Source: Augochlora pura (Eukaryota; Arthropoda; Insecta; Hymenoptera; Halictidae). From it: a stretch of DNA of 64,000 bases. Within the stretch, counting starts at the first letter, position 1. Each line of letters opens with the position of its first letter. The notes under the pieces are model-generated. The model saw nothing but the letters and a program-made list of their open reading frames with translations. It did no database searches and had not been told where the DNA came from. Shown in pieces: positions 13,496 to 25,233 of this stretch. The translations under genes and the position numbers were made by a program. Where the stretch lies: positions 13,516,001-13,580,000 of the forward strand of contig NC_135772.1 in assembly GCF_028453695.1 (NCBI RefSeq), given 5' to 3'.

Positions 13496-13904
13496 TATAT
13501 TTAATTTCTTCTATTAATCGCAAGAGGTATCTACTATTTAAAAATTTATGTAATAATACCTCCATAATAGATAGCAAATTAAGATTGAAGTGTTAAAATG
13601 CCAAAAAATCTACAGTATATTCGGGTTAAAACGTACAGTACTGCGAGAAAATGGCGGGTTCGAAGCGCAGGGAAACGTGAGTGTTCGGATAACAGATCGC
13701 TTATTTAATTAATGGGCTAAATTGAATCACTTCTATATGCAAATCGCTTTAAATCGGTTTATGTACCTGTGCAACGTGTTTAGATAATCATAAATTCAAA
13801 AGTTGAAATTCTACTGAAATGTTAACACGTGCTATTATAACAGTAAATAATTCTTTATTAGTGTAAAATGTACGGAAGACCGGAGTATTAAAGTAGGCAG
13901 AACT

Positions 13905-14140
13905 CTTGTTCGAGAGATTCCTCTCAAATAATTTTATTCGTATAATTTGAACAAATTTTTCCAATAAAATTTTGTTCGAAGAACGTCTCGATTGCAATTT
14001 TATTCGAAATATTCGGAGAATTTATTTCGAAATATTGTACGAATGAAGTTTTATTGGAAAAATTTAGTTGAAATATTTATCGAATCAAATTTTAATCGAA
14101 GGAATTTGTTTCAAATATTTGTCGAATAAAATTTTATAAT
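13905..14140. repeat. Cryptic repeat of ATTCGAATAAAATT-like motifs
   Basis: Variants of TTTTATTCGAA and its reverse complement recur irregularly over about 235 bp. This is the same type of sequence as at 1519-1880. Unit spacing varies, so it is not a regular satellite. Confidence 0.55.
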
Positions 14141-14206
14141 CGACTTGGACGATATTGCAAATCTGGAAATTATGATTGTAGGTTGGCCAAGTAGCATAAC
14201 AGGTAA

Positions 14207-14300
14207 AACGTTAAAATACTTTAATTATTATCTTATGCTAAAGCAATTTTTACGAAACGTTGAAATACCATAACTGTTATCTTATGCTAAACCAATGTTA
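14207..14300. repeat. Imperfect 49-bp tandem duplication
   Basis: Two adjacent copies share AACGTTRAAATAC and TTATCTTATGCTAAA at a period of 49 bp. The second copy is slightly truncated. No coding content. Confidence 0.65.
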
Positions 14301-15890
14301 ATGCTTGAATCAGATAGCCATTGTGATCATTTCTCGCCTAAGTAATTTATTAAAAATCAAAAAATTTCATTTCGAAAGAGGTTAAGTTGTATGGCACGAA
14401 AGGGGACGCTCCATTGTCTCGTAGTTTTTTATCTCGGAAAAAGTATTGTTACCTTCTTAGGAAAGCTTGTTAGCTGCAACGATGTGCCTATAAAGGTTTA
14501 CGACAGTCGCCCAACTTTAATATTATTCATTGGTTTTGTCCTCGTCGCGGGTATCTGTTATGTATGGGACATTCCATTGTACCATTCAATTCTCTCAAAC
14601 ACGAAAAAATTGCTAATCTTCTAAATCAATGCATACCTGCGTGAACGTTGTTCAGCCGACGTATAAAATAGGACGTATGATTTCCACTTACCTGAAACAG
14701 AAACATTAAATAATTATTAAATTGTTTGAAAGTATTATTAGATTGACAAGATCGGGTAATTAGTTACTTTTCTCAAATTCGACAATTTTTCTACCGTTTT
14801 TTAAAATGAGAAATCAATGAGAGAAAGTCGATAAAGGGCCTTATTTGTTAATAATTTTTTTCTAAAAATGTCACAAAGAAAGGAAATTTCAACTCTGAGA
14901 TACCAAGTCCAATACAATACTTTTTATGATAAGAACATCATCGATAATTATTATAATAATAATTTTCTTTTGTAACAGCATCGAGAAATATAATACATTT
15001 ATAATGAATTCTTTGTTGTAATAATAATATCAAATTATTTGACTAAAAAAACAGTACTCAGATACCCAAAATTCAACAAAGCCACGGCAATAATAATTAC
15101 CGAAGATGATATTATTTCCAATTTGTTATAACTAGACTGCAAATATAATACATTAATGACAGAAATAAAACCACTGTTTTTGGCAAGCAATAACTGAAAG
15201 CCTTTTTTCTGACACGAAATGCAATAATTTCCTTAAAATAATCGTAACGACCTTATCTTGTCGATTAGTCAATAAATAGCTAATAATTGTTTCTAGGTTT
15301 ATATAAACGGAAATTGAATTGCCATGATTTATAGATTGAGTTAATTCACCGCGAACGCCGTCCATTGAATTATTGCGAGATCGAACGAATTTCGTTCAAT
15401 TATGAATATGTTATGACGCAGCTGCTAAATAAGCGCTCGCTGCGAACTTTCCGCGTAATTTGCATCCCTCTTCGGATATAACGAGCCTGTCGATAACAGA
15501 GCCACGAAATAACAGCGAAGGAAAACTGGGTGAAAAAGAAATCAGGCCGTGATTTATTGAATAGATCACCGAGTGTTCGCGAGAGTCCGAGAAACTTCTC
15601 GACCTCGGCGCGTAAAAAATTCACTCCGAAAACAAAAAATAGACTTCAACCACAGTCAGGCATCTATGCACGCGATATCAAACGATGAGATTCGGTTGTT
15701 TGATTGTTTCGGTGTGAAATTTCTAATCCAGTGGGTCCGCGCTCTGCGATAAACGATGTGCAACAAGAGCGGCGAATAACGAAAACAATTGCATCCACGT
15801 TGCAATTTCATGGTCTAAAATATCGATCAGTAACATAACCTAATTAAACGAAATGTTCAACGCTAGAATAACGGAGTTCTAAATGCAGCT
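14301..15890. other. Non-coding AT-rich stretch
   Basis: Stop-dense DNA. A 77-codon frame at 14,391-14,624 (+) has a hydrophobic stretch but no recognisable family, and I do not call it a gene. No repeats or transposon ends seen. Confidence 0.4.
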
Positions 15891-15896
15891 AATATA

Positions 15897-15960
15897 CAGG
15901 GTGGGCCGGAATTCGTAGTGCTGCCCAGCAGAAAAGGACCAAGTTTTGTGTAACATTATT
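15897..15960. mobile_element. Solo terminal repeat of a CAGGGTGG-type DNA transposon
   Basis: CAGGGTGGGCCGGAATTCG directly follows a TA dinucleotide, as in the intact miniature element at 52,309. Ends of this kind are common in Tc1/mariner-type elements, which insert at TA. No matching inverted end was found in the following kb, so this is a solo or degraded copy whose other boundary is unknown. Confidence 0.45.
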
Positions 15961-17139
15961 TTATTATATTTTGAATGAATAAACCTTTAATTTTAAAGCT
16001 TCTGTGTAGTGACACATTTTATTTCTAATACTGTAATGTAATATATAAGTAACTAAATGCATTCTTTTACTAAATATTTAAAATAATTGCAGTAGTTTGC
16101 TCCAAGCTCTGAAATAATCTACTATTAATTTTGATTAAAAATTGTTAATTTAGGATGAAATTTTAATTACTATTATTATAAATGACTGTGTTTTCCATGT
16201 TCAAGCGACGAAAATGCTGACTTCGCTGTGCCATCTTTCTGCTGCGACGTGTAATTCACGCCGATCTTTTCAAGTCGTGTATTTCTCTTTATACTCGCCT
16301 CTCTTTCTCTACTCTCTTTCTCTCTCTCTCTCTCTCTTCATCTTATAAAATAAATAAAAATGGAATCGTAGGTACGCCGTGGTGCGGCGGTGTACGGCGC
16401 GTGATTACGTGAAAACATGCCGGTTAATAATGGAGAAACAACCCTCGAGCAAGGTGAAAAGGAATCCGATCGATAGAGCCACGTACGAAAAGACGCATTC
16501 ATCGAAAGAAGTTAATAAGCCTGCCTCTGACCTTCTCCAGGAAAATACCCGGCGACCGTGAAGCATCCGCGGGAGGATTTTCCAACGGAAGACCGGATAT
16601 AACGTTGTATTACGGCCTACGCAGCCTTGATATATGTATATGTATACGTACGTACATACGTGCACGAGGTGGATAACGAGTCAAAAATTATCTGCGGGCT
16701 CCGTCTGTTAAATTTACGTTAATCGATCTGCAGAAATTACAACTAAATCATTCTATGACACTGTTGGATTTTTATATATTCATGGTAATATATATAATTA
16801 ATATAGTTAATATAATATATAATTATATAATATAATATATAATTATATAATAGGTATACGTACAGGAATAAATAAAATTGCCGACGTATTCCTCTGGGCA
16901 CCCATAGAAAGATAACGATTTAATTATTATTCAGCTACCGTAAATAAAAAATGTTCTGATGCGACAAAAAGCAAGAACCATGACAAAGCCATTCCATATT
17001 CTATAATTTTTATTCGTAATTTTCCTTTCAAATTCCTGTACAAATACATTGAACTTCTACATTTTTATCTGATTGAATATTTATTGAATAATACGTCGAA
17101 TGTCTTCATTAGTCTTTATCTCTTATCGATCATCCGAAT
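15961..17139. other. Non-coding DNA with simple repeats
   Basis: It includes a (CT)n tract at 16,299-16,338 and an (ATAATATATAATT)-like repeat at about 16,780-16,853. Between them a GC-richer patch (16,360-16,660) holds a 60-codon frame (+) and an 86-codon frame (-) that overlap. Neither is convincing. Confidence 0.45.
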
Positions 17140-17989
17140 GAGATCTTGCCCAACGATGATCTAAGCAAGCTGTCGGTGACCGATTCAGTCGCGGAACAGT
17201 CCATCCGTTTCCCCCGATGGCCGATCACCATGAATTTTGCAGCGAAAGTGCGGATAATTTTCGAGTCGGCCGCGTACATCGCGCCGAGAAGCGTGCCGGA
17301 GCATCGTTCGACGTGGCACGGGAATTCCTGACAGGGGGGGAAGGAAGGGTGACTCCTGCGGGATGCAGATGGCGGACACGTGCCCTGCCTTCGATATTAG
17401 GACTTGGAAACCTTTCCGGATTTCCCTCGGCCGAGAAATGGCCGAGCGCGGCGCCGACGAGAGGGAGGATCCTTTCTTTCGACGGCATTTTTCCTTGGCA
17501 TAATGGGATCGGGCGTCGAGTGCGCTCAAAGTCGGCTTAGCGAACTTCCCCCCCTACGCGCGCGTGAGAACCCCGAGGACGTAGAGGCAGCGCGGAAAGA
17601 GCGACGGCTCCTCTCGGCGCTATTGGCGCAGGCTTCGATGGCCGCGCGCAAGTTTCGTCGTGGACCCGTTTCTGCCGGCGAAGTGTGCCCAGAGCCAACG
17701 GTCGAACTTTCGGAAACGAATCGCGTGTTTGGACATTTTCCTTCTGGGTCAGAAAACTTTTCCGCGCTTAGAGTCAATCGGGGGAACTTTTTAATTGGTT
17801 GGCTGCCGGACCAGCTATTCGGCGAAGTTACACGGACCGGGAGCCCGTCGGCTATCGGAACGGAACGGGGCGTTCGATGGACCTACCCCGGACTGAAACA
17901 ATGACTGCCAAAACTACCGGCACGGGAATCATACGAACAAGTTCGGTGACCAGGAAATTCCGATTTTTTCGGAACTGTGAAAGTTTGTT

Positions 17990-17990
<1 letters not shown>
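17140..17990. other. CpG-rich block
   Basis: GC-rich DNA with frames of 83-166 codons open on both strands at once. The longest (17,404-17,904, +) encodes an Arg/Ala/Glu-rich peptide without any domain. It ends about 90 bp before a long G homopolymer. Treated as non-coding or untranslated DNA. Confidence 0.4.

Positions 17991-18022
<32 letters not shown>
17991..18022. repeat. Poly-G run (32 bp)
   Basis: A 32-bp G homopolymer, the longest homopolymer in the window. It could form G-quadruplex structure, and its true length is uncertain in any short-read assembly. Overlapping open frames translate it as poly-Gly and are not real genes. Confidence 0.95.
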
Positions 18023-18975
18023 CTTTAAAAGAAGTTTTGGGTTATTTTTATCGGCGGCTACAATTTGTTTATTTAGAGGGAGAACAACCCCTGTGTGAAC
18101 AGGTATTTTCTTATTTTATCGATACACGTATCATTGAAATGGTAGTACTAGGTATACAAAAATCTTTGGAATAACAATTTAATAGTTTTCATTCGTCGAA
18201 CAATTAAATGCGAATTTCTCCTTCCATTCGAAATCTTTTCATCACAGAATTACCAGAAAAACTATTTACTCGTAAAATCGACTAGATACTTGAAATGGCA
18301 TATCATTAGTACGCGGACGGTACAAAAGCTAAATAATAATATAAAATGGACTGTAAAAACAACCTTCATTGTGCCGGTTGGCACGGGAGGCGAAAAACCG
18401 CGGTCGGAAGAGAAGTGCTTAGTCAGACAAGAATCTCGATTCAATGAAATCGATTCGTGAAAGGTTGCCAGCCTCGGCGCAAGAAGAAAGAAGAGGGGGG
18501 GATAGAACGGGTAAAAAGAGTTTATTTGAAAAAGTGGCAAGAAGCGCGTCGGTGGCCAATAAATCAGTAAAGTTCGGAGCAACCGCGCGTCGCTCGCCTC
18601 TGTCGCGTCGGACGCATTGAATTTTGAAATTGAGTGACTCCGAGGGGGTCTCGAGTAGCCCCCCGTAAAACATACGGTGGTCCAAGACTATTTTTTTTCT
18701 CTTCTTTTTCTTTTATTGCGCGAACGGAAGGCAAAAGCGACATCGTGAAAAGCGGCTTTGTGAGCCCGTCCTGGCGCGAGGGGTTCCGCAGTTTTCTAAA
18801 GGCACTCGACACGGGCACTCGATGCTGGCATGACCAAGCCAAGGAGCGTCTAGTTCGAAGATAAGCCTATGCATCTCCCCCTCCGTATTTTAATATCGAT
18901 TTACCGGGGGGATATTTTTTCCACGAAAAAATTTATCAACCGACACAGGAGACAAATGTCACGGCCAGCGGAATG
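18023..18975. other. Non-coding DNA up to the first assembly gap
   Basis: AT-rich to about 18,350, then a CpG-richer patch to 18,870 with overlapping frames on both strands. No family is recognisable. The sequence stops at a run of N. Confidence 0.4.
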
Positions 18976-19075
18976 NNNNNNNNNNNNNNNNNNNNNNNNN
19001 NNNNNNNNNNNNNNNNNNNNNNNNNNNNNNNNNNNNNNNNNNNNNNNNNNNNNNNNNNNNNNNNNNNNNNNNNNN
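18976..19075. other. Assembly gap (100 N)
   Basis: Exactly 100 N, a conventional size for a gap of unknown length. It forms the left boundary of the duplicated contig. Confidence 0.99.
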
Positions 19076-21346
19076 ATGTCAAGGTTGCAGGAATTTCCCG
19101 CACGAAACCGCAGATCGTTCTGTCAGAAATATATTTACGATCTCGGTAACGTGGAATTTAAATAGGAAGCAGAAATAACAGGCTGTACCGTGTTCGGGGA
19201 ATAAATCGAAATCGATGTTTAAATTGAAGCGAAGCAGCAAATCAAATGGGAACGCAAGCTCGAGTCCAAAACGATACATCGAACAACGGGATTGGCATTT
19301 ACAATTTCGTTCGAAGGTCGACGATACGTTTTTTAGGAATATAAAGGAACGGATGAATAAAAAATGAAATCTTTTTATTAAACTAAATCTTCCGGGCGAA
19401 ATTTATTCTCAGTTCGCTTCGAAGAAAACGGTGTTCGCGCGTACAGGGTGCTACGTGCACGACGTTCTCCGTGTATCCTTTTTCGCCCCAAGTCGTCAGA
19501 AAACATTGCCACGAAGCGAGACGACACGCGGGCTCTCCGGCGACCAATAGGAAATCGATAAGTGATTCTATAAACGTTACCAAAGGAATGGTCGATGGAT
19601 AGATGCCATTAAAATATAGTCGAAAGCAACGTGGATTCTGATGTCGGGCGCGGGAGGAGGGGCGGGGTGTATCGTCCGTGAACGGCTTTCCCCTGCCGAG
19701 AAATTTAATTATAAAAACTGACAGGAACCCTCGCGGAGGGTAGCAGCACACCCTTTATCGAAATAGGAAATCGAGGATGCCACGTGGAAATAATGAAAAT
19801 AGAATTGGCTCCACTACTTCGGGCCTCTTGATGCGATTCGGGAACATCGTTTCGTGAATTCCGCCGTTGCGAGTCAATTAATCGACGGAAATATTCGGTG
19901 ATACGATTCCCCCGCTGCGTCGACGTTCGCGTTCCCATCGCGATTACAATTTTGTAACACGTGTAACCGTCATTGGAGTCGCCAATTGTGAACACGACAG
20001 TTGTTTAACACTCGAATGACAGGCGTCGCGACAAAAATTCTACAGAAAAAAATAAGGATTCTTTCCAAATACATTTATTTTTAGTTATTGACTAAATAAA
20101 CGTGATGTAATAATTCCGATGTATTGATAAATGTTGAGAATGAATTTGTTTCCTCTGTATTCTTAATTTTTGAAATAAGTTGTTAAAGTTCTGTTCAAAT
20201 ATATTTAGTTATGCCTAACGTAATTTATTTACTTCTGCCGCATGCGAATAAAATAAAACATACGAATATAACTTTTAACAGTTACTTTTAACTTTTAACA
20301 ACAAAACAGTTTTTACAAGAAATTTATTTTCAACAAATAGTTCTCGCGTTACTATCGTCGTAGCGAAACCGAAAAGTTTCATTCTTGTGAATCAACTCGC
20401 GAGAGACCACAATTTAGTAACGATTTGTTCCACTAGAATTTTCACAATAAAACCACACGGATATTTCGTGGCCGATGAAAGACACAGGGTGAGGAGACCA
20501 TGCTAAAAAAAATGCTAGAACAGACGATCGATGGGTCACGACGTTTTATAACGTTTCATGAAACCAGCTGCTTTCTTCTTTAAGAATTACGTGAATCGTT
20601 TATATAAAGGCTTCTCTTGAAAGTGGTTACATCAATGTGCCGATACAGAACAACTAAAGATTATGTAATCAAACGAAAAAGAATTCACGCCGCATCAACG
20701 CGTTTAGGATAAAAGAAACTTTCGCGATGTAACGCGAGCAAAAAGCGTAGGGATTGGGTCGCGCAAAACTGTTCGTTTAACGTGAAGCTGCGGTAAACAG
20801 ACAATTGATGCTATCGGATAAGAAAATAATATTTCAGAAATTTTTCGAAAGGGTATCGATTGAATTTTGATCGAAATTGTAAAAGATATAATCTTTAAAA
20901 AAAAGAGAGATTTTTCAAAGGAAAATATAATGAATAACTTTGTTAGCCTAATGATTTATACTTAATTTTTATATTAGAAATATAATATTCGGGTTTATGG
21001 TGTATTTTATATGTATGCACTTCTCGAGACAGCTAATATACTGTTTTGTTTACCCATGAGACGCATCACCGGGTACAATGAACTCGCACATTCGGGCGGC
21101 ATATTAATTAACCCTTTAGGGACAACGTCTGTACGCTGTACTATCTCTGACGGATGTTTCACAATTAATTACCCAAGTGTCTCAAAATGTCTCACAATTT
21201 CAGAATTTGAAAACAGCTATGAAATGCATGAAAGGGTGAAGTTACCATTAAATAACTTGTACCCTAGATAAAGCATTTTAGAATTGAAAAAATGCTGTGA
21301 GTATATTCGCCTTTACATTATAGAAATTTCCTGAGAATCGAGAAGG

Positions 21347-21672
21347 TACCTGAGGTCGTTTTAACTAACTTTTTCCTTTACAAAAATGGTCTCCGAGGCA
21401 TCGTTAACGAGTTATTCACGAAAAACACTGACCAATGAGAAGCAAGATTAACTGCGAGGCGGTTGAGACAATGAGTGGCACTGAGCTTCAACCGCTCATT
21501 GGCTCGGCTACCTAGCGCGAGCCGTTCTCTCTTCTCATTGGTCAACGTTTTTCGTCAATAACTCGTTACCATTGCCTTGGAGAAAATTTTTATAAAAGAA
21601 AAGATTGCTCGAAACGATCTCAGGTATCCCCAAATTTCCGGATTATTAGACATTTTTGGGACACGTTGTATA
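21347..21672. mobile_element. Inverted-repeat miniature element (copy A)
   Basis: The left arm from TACCTGAGGTCG to about 21,460 is an inverted, diverged copy of the right arm ending at 21,626. Shared blocks include AACGAGTTATT, CGAAAAAC and GACCAATGAGAAG. Past the right arm the sequence ends in TTTTTGGGACACG, the reverse of a TGTCCCAAAAATGTC-like transposon terminus. No protein is encoded. Related half-elements occur at 44,258-44,430 and 47,095-47,288. Confidence 0.7.
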
Positions 21673-22170
21673 TTGTACTCCAGAAAGCATACGCACATGA
21701 AACTATAGATTACAGGAAATTCAATAATGTGACGTTGTAGCAGATTCTCACATTACACTTTAATGATTTTGACCGCGCTGCTAATATTTATTTCTATTTC
21801 ACAGTTTTGTTTAACCTAATATATAGCGGCTGCCATGATGAAAAATGCAATAGGCGGTTAAATGAGAAGACCGAAAGAGGTATAATCTTGCGCGGATCAA
21901 TGTCGAGGAGCAATGGTTTTGGCGCTACGAATCTGGGCTCGGCGATTTTCATTGGATCGCAAAGCATTGTCGTAATGCGATCCGCTCGCGCGTTTATCGA
22001 ACAGAGGATTGAATCATGGCGCGTAGTATTGACAGTCCTGTGTCACGTGCACACACGCGTGACAGGCCGCGGAACAACAATGCCCGCCCGAAAACCCCGG
22101 CAATCGATAATTCTATAAAGCCGCCGCACAGGCTAATCGACTTCGATTTCATGGAGGCCGGGCCTCGCTG

Positions 22171-22213
22171 ATTTTATATAGCTTTTGTTGCGAGATCTTG
22201 CAAGAGCTGAGGT
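22171..22213 (+). promoter_or_regulatory. TATA-like box with nearby splice-donor match (copy A)
   Basis: TTTATATAG at 22,173-22,181 is followed about 30 bp later by CTGAG|GTAAGTGC, a near-consensus splice donor with GT at 22,212-22,213. CpG-rich DNA lies upstream (21,870-22,160), including an imperfect CACG/CGTG inverted repeat near 22,041-22,065. This could be a core promoter with a very short first exon. These are short motifs that occur by chance, so support is weak. Confidence 0.25.
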
Positions 22214-22237
22214 AAGTGCATTTCTCTGGTCGCTGCG

Positions 22238-22400
22238 TGTAAGTTTCTGTACAATGATCCGGTTACTGTGTTTCAATTTCTCTACAGTTATCTAATTACT
22301 GTGCTTCGATCATTGTACAATGATACAATTACTGTGCTTCGATCACTGTACACTGATACAATTACTGTACACTGATACAATCACTGTGCTTTAATTATTG
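22238..22400. repeat. Degenerate tandem repeat, about 33-40 bp units (copy A)
   Basis: Four to five units carry ATTACTGTGCTTCGATCA and a CATTGTACAATG-like palindrome. They begin just after the TATA/donor signals and are repeated in copy B at 56,823-56,985. Confidence 0.75.
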
Positions 22401-23529
22401 TAATCAATTCTTGCTGAATAATATTATAACATTGTCAAGGTCATTTAACATTGTTCATTATTTGTGTTTCGATATCTATAATTTTACTTAAAAAGGGAAG
22501 AAAATCATGTGTAGAGTATACACGTATCAAGGTTATTATGTAACACGTGGTGCGGCGTAAGAGGGTTCGGTAATAAACGCACGCATCGAAAATGACGTGA
22601 AAATATAATATAAATCACTGGATTATTTTAAATAAAGGAATTTATCTAAGACATCGAGTGCATTATTGTTTTTTCGTAATTTGGTCGGGGCTTGTAAATA
22701 TAATAATCTACTTTTTTGTTTTGTATTTTAAAAAGATCAAAAGAAAAACACATAAAACGTTATCAAAGACCATAACCACTACCGTTGTATATTTTTATAA
22801 AAATTTATTTCTGGCGGATTTCATGGAAAATTTGGTTTATGATTTTCAATATAACTTTGAATTTGCGTATTGTAGAATAGTCCTGAACACAACAATATCA
22901 ATTCTATTCTTCCATTATTAAGTGCAAAGAGGGCAAAGATTATTCGAAATATGCGTCGTAGATATATCATAAAAAATTTAGAATTTTTCACTTATTTAAG
23001 CTGCATAAACTTTCACTGTAAAAAGTGACATAAAATCGTGATCGTTTGTTGTACACATAAAAATGCAACATGTATAGTAAAGATATAAATTAAGAAATAA
23101 AGATTTCATTTTGTTTAGATGTTTTATGTTATAATTTTGTAAAACCTTGGACCAAGTAAAAATTGCTGGCACCGCTGCATTTGCAGGGTTGCTGCAAGTT
23201 CGCGACCAACAACTTATCGGCAGTTTCCCTGTCCCGACGTTCCTTTCTCAATTAGTACGCACACTTGACACGATCATTATTTTTCACTTTAATAATCCAC
23301 CACTCCGCGAGTCTACTTGTTACGTTTGACATTTCGATTTCCTTCGAAGTGCAAATTATGGGTTCGCACGTTCTCATTAATGTCGTCCCTTGCCCGTACG
23401 CGTCGGTTTCGAAACTGGGTTGAATTAAATATACATCGACTATACGGTAACAAAAAACCGGCCGAGAAATAAAAATTTAAATGTTCGACGTTTTATTCGT
23501 GGAACGTTAAAACCAGTAAAGATATTTAA

Positions 23530-24029
23530 NNNNNNNNNNNNNNNNNNNNNNNNNNNNNNNNNNNNNNNNNNNNNNNNNNNNNNNNNNNNNNNNNNNNNNN
23601 NNNNNNNNNNNNNNNNNNNNNNNNNNNNNNNNNNNNNNNNNNNNNNNNNNNNNNNNNNNNNNNNNNNNNNNNNNNNNNNNNNNNNNNNNNNNNNNNNNNN
23701 NNNNNNNNNNNNNNNNNNNNNNNNNNNNNNNNNNNNNNNNNNNNNNNNNNNNNNNNNNNNNNNNNNNNNNNNNNNNNNNNNNNNNNNNNNNNNNNNNNNN
23801 NNNNNNNNNNNNNNNNNNNNNNNNNNNNNNNNNNNNNNNNNNNNNNNNNNNNNNNNNNNNNNNNNNNNNNNNNNNNNNNNNNNNNNNNNNNNNNNNNNNN
23901 NNNNNNNNNNNNNNNNNNNNNNNNNNNNNNNNNNNNNNNNNNNNNNNNNNNNNNNNNNNNNNNNNNNNNNNNNNNNNNNNNNNNNNNNNNNNNNNNNNNN
24001 NNNNNNNNNNNNNNNNNNNNNNNNNNNNN
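23530..24029. other. Assembly gap (500 N)
   Basis: A run of exactly 500 N, the right boundary of duplicated copy A. The sequence after it does not match what follows copy B at 58,120. Confidence 0.99.
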
Positions 24030-24990
24030 GTTAATAACTTTACTTATTACGAAAATCTTGTTTAAACGAAATGAAAGTTAAGAAACTGTTGCATGATAAT
24101 TATACATGAGACAGATTTCGATAACTAAAAATATTTCTAAATGCCAAACTGGGTCTCGTATCATAAACCTATCTTTTTAAATCTGTGAATTTATATACTT
24201 GAATTAATTCCCAGTAGATCGTAAAATAACATATACTCTAGCTTTCAAACGGGTATTAAAATATAATTTTAAAGACGGAAATATATCTTATCGAACGTGT
24301 TCGACTAAAGTGTGTTTCTCATCGAAAATTATGATTTCCAGAAAGCGGATCTGATAAGCCTATCTTTAAAGAGAAAACAAAATTGCACGATTTGCAAAAT
24401 AAACGATCAGCGGGATTCGACGCCAGGTATGACTATCGCGGCCACCCGATCCAGTAATTCACCGGCTAATTGATCTTCCTGAGGTCGGCAAAGTGGTTTC
24501 CCGAGTCTATTTCGATTGTCATTTCCGGGGCGAGGTGGTTTGGCGAACGAAAACGGAAAGAGAAGGACAGAACCCCCCTCGCGGCGACTAGTTCCAGTTC
24601 AAGTTCCAGTTCCAGTTCCAGTTCCAGGTCCAGTTTCAGTTTCACCGTTCGGTGAAGGCTGACATTCCAAGCCCCGATATACCCCACGAACGAGGAAACC
24701 TCGCCGAGTTAGATTACAAACCGACTTTGCGTGCAAAACACGATCCCCTCGGTGCTGACAGTCCTCCGGCGGAACGTAACACAAGGGGGGGACACATCCG
24801 TGTCATTGAATTTCGAGTTTCAGGGATGCGGCGTCTCTTGTCGCGGATCTGACTTCACCTAACCGAGGGTTGCCGTCCTTGGCTAGAGCGTATTGTTAAT
24901 AAAGCATTCAAGGCTGTCGGGCAGCTACCACATAACAATTATTACCATAACTGGTTCTCCCGAATGAAACGATTTCGTTGAACTTGCTAA
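24030..24990. other. Non-coding DNA with a GC-richer patch
   Basis: AT-rich to about 24,420, then a CpG-richer patch to 24,860 that contains the TTCCAG hexanucleotide repeat. Frames of 61-73 codons here read through that repeat and are artefacts. Confidence 0.45.
24591..24639. repeat. (TTCCAG)n hexanucleotide repeat
   Basis: About eight copies of TTCCAG with variants at the edges. On the minus strand it reads as Leu-Glu repeats and on the plus strand as poly-Ser. Confidence 0.9.
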
Positions 24991-25233
24991 TTAACCCTTT
25001 GCACTCGATCCGCGACTCTGAGGCGCCACTGAAATTATTCTATCACGTCCCAATGATAATTTTTATAACGACAAAGTTTAGATTTAAAAAATTGTTAAAC
25101 AGCGAAACTCTTGGCGTAAGTCACAGGAATCAATATCGTATGCATGAAAGTGCACTTTGTTACGTAGAATGGAAATACTATGAGCCAGGAAAATTATTTT
25201 ACAGTTAAAATGGCTTCGAGTGCAAAGGGTTAA
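24991..25233 (+). mobile_element. piggyBac-type miniature element, copy 2 (best preserved)
   Basis: A 243-bp element with perfect ends: TTAACCCTTTGCACTCGA at the left and its exact inverse TCGAGTGCAAAGGGTTAA at the right. The TTAA at each edge matches a piggyBac-type target duplication and the CCC...GGG ends fit that superfamily. I use its orientation as the reference for the other copies. It has a 76-codon frame inside (24,978-25,208), but the frame is not conserved in the other copies, so it is not a gene. Confidence 0.88.

Larger units (their letters stand above)
19076..23529. repeat. Duplicated segment, copy A (gap-bounded contig)
   Basis: The whole 4,454-bp contig between two N gaps matches 53,656-58,119 in the same orientation. 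The offset is 34,580 bp at the left end and 34,590 bp at the right end because of a few small indels (near 21,260-21,310 and 23,090-23,140). Substitutions are sparse; many hundreds of bases in the left half are identical. Both ends of the match coincide exactly with the N runs. That is expected of an allelic contig placed as a separate piece by a scaffolder, not of a biological breakpoint. A recent true duplication cannot be excluded from sequence alone. No protein gene is recognised inside. Confidence 0.95.

Noticed and set aside
16379..16561. 60-codon + frame with a hydrophilic, charged peptide, considered as a possible exon
   Set aside because: No recognisable family, overlapped by an 86-codon minus frame, and no good acceptor/donor pair confirmed.
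17799..18174. Two + frames containing poly-Gly
   Set aside because: Both read through the 32-bp G homopolymer in different phases.
21011..21271. 86-codon frame present in both duplicated copies, considered as a conserved gene
   Set aside because: The whole 4.45-kb segment is duplicated, so conservation is not selective. Differences between copies include non-synonymous ones, and no family is recognised.
24466..24687. Minus-strand frame with Leu-Glu repeats
   Set aside because: It is a direct translation of the TTCCAG hexanucleotide repeat, and the opposite strand gives poly-Ser from the same tract.
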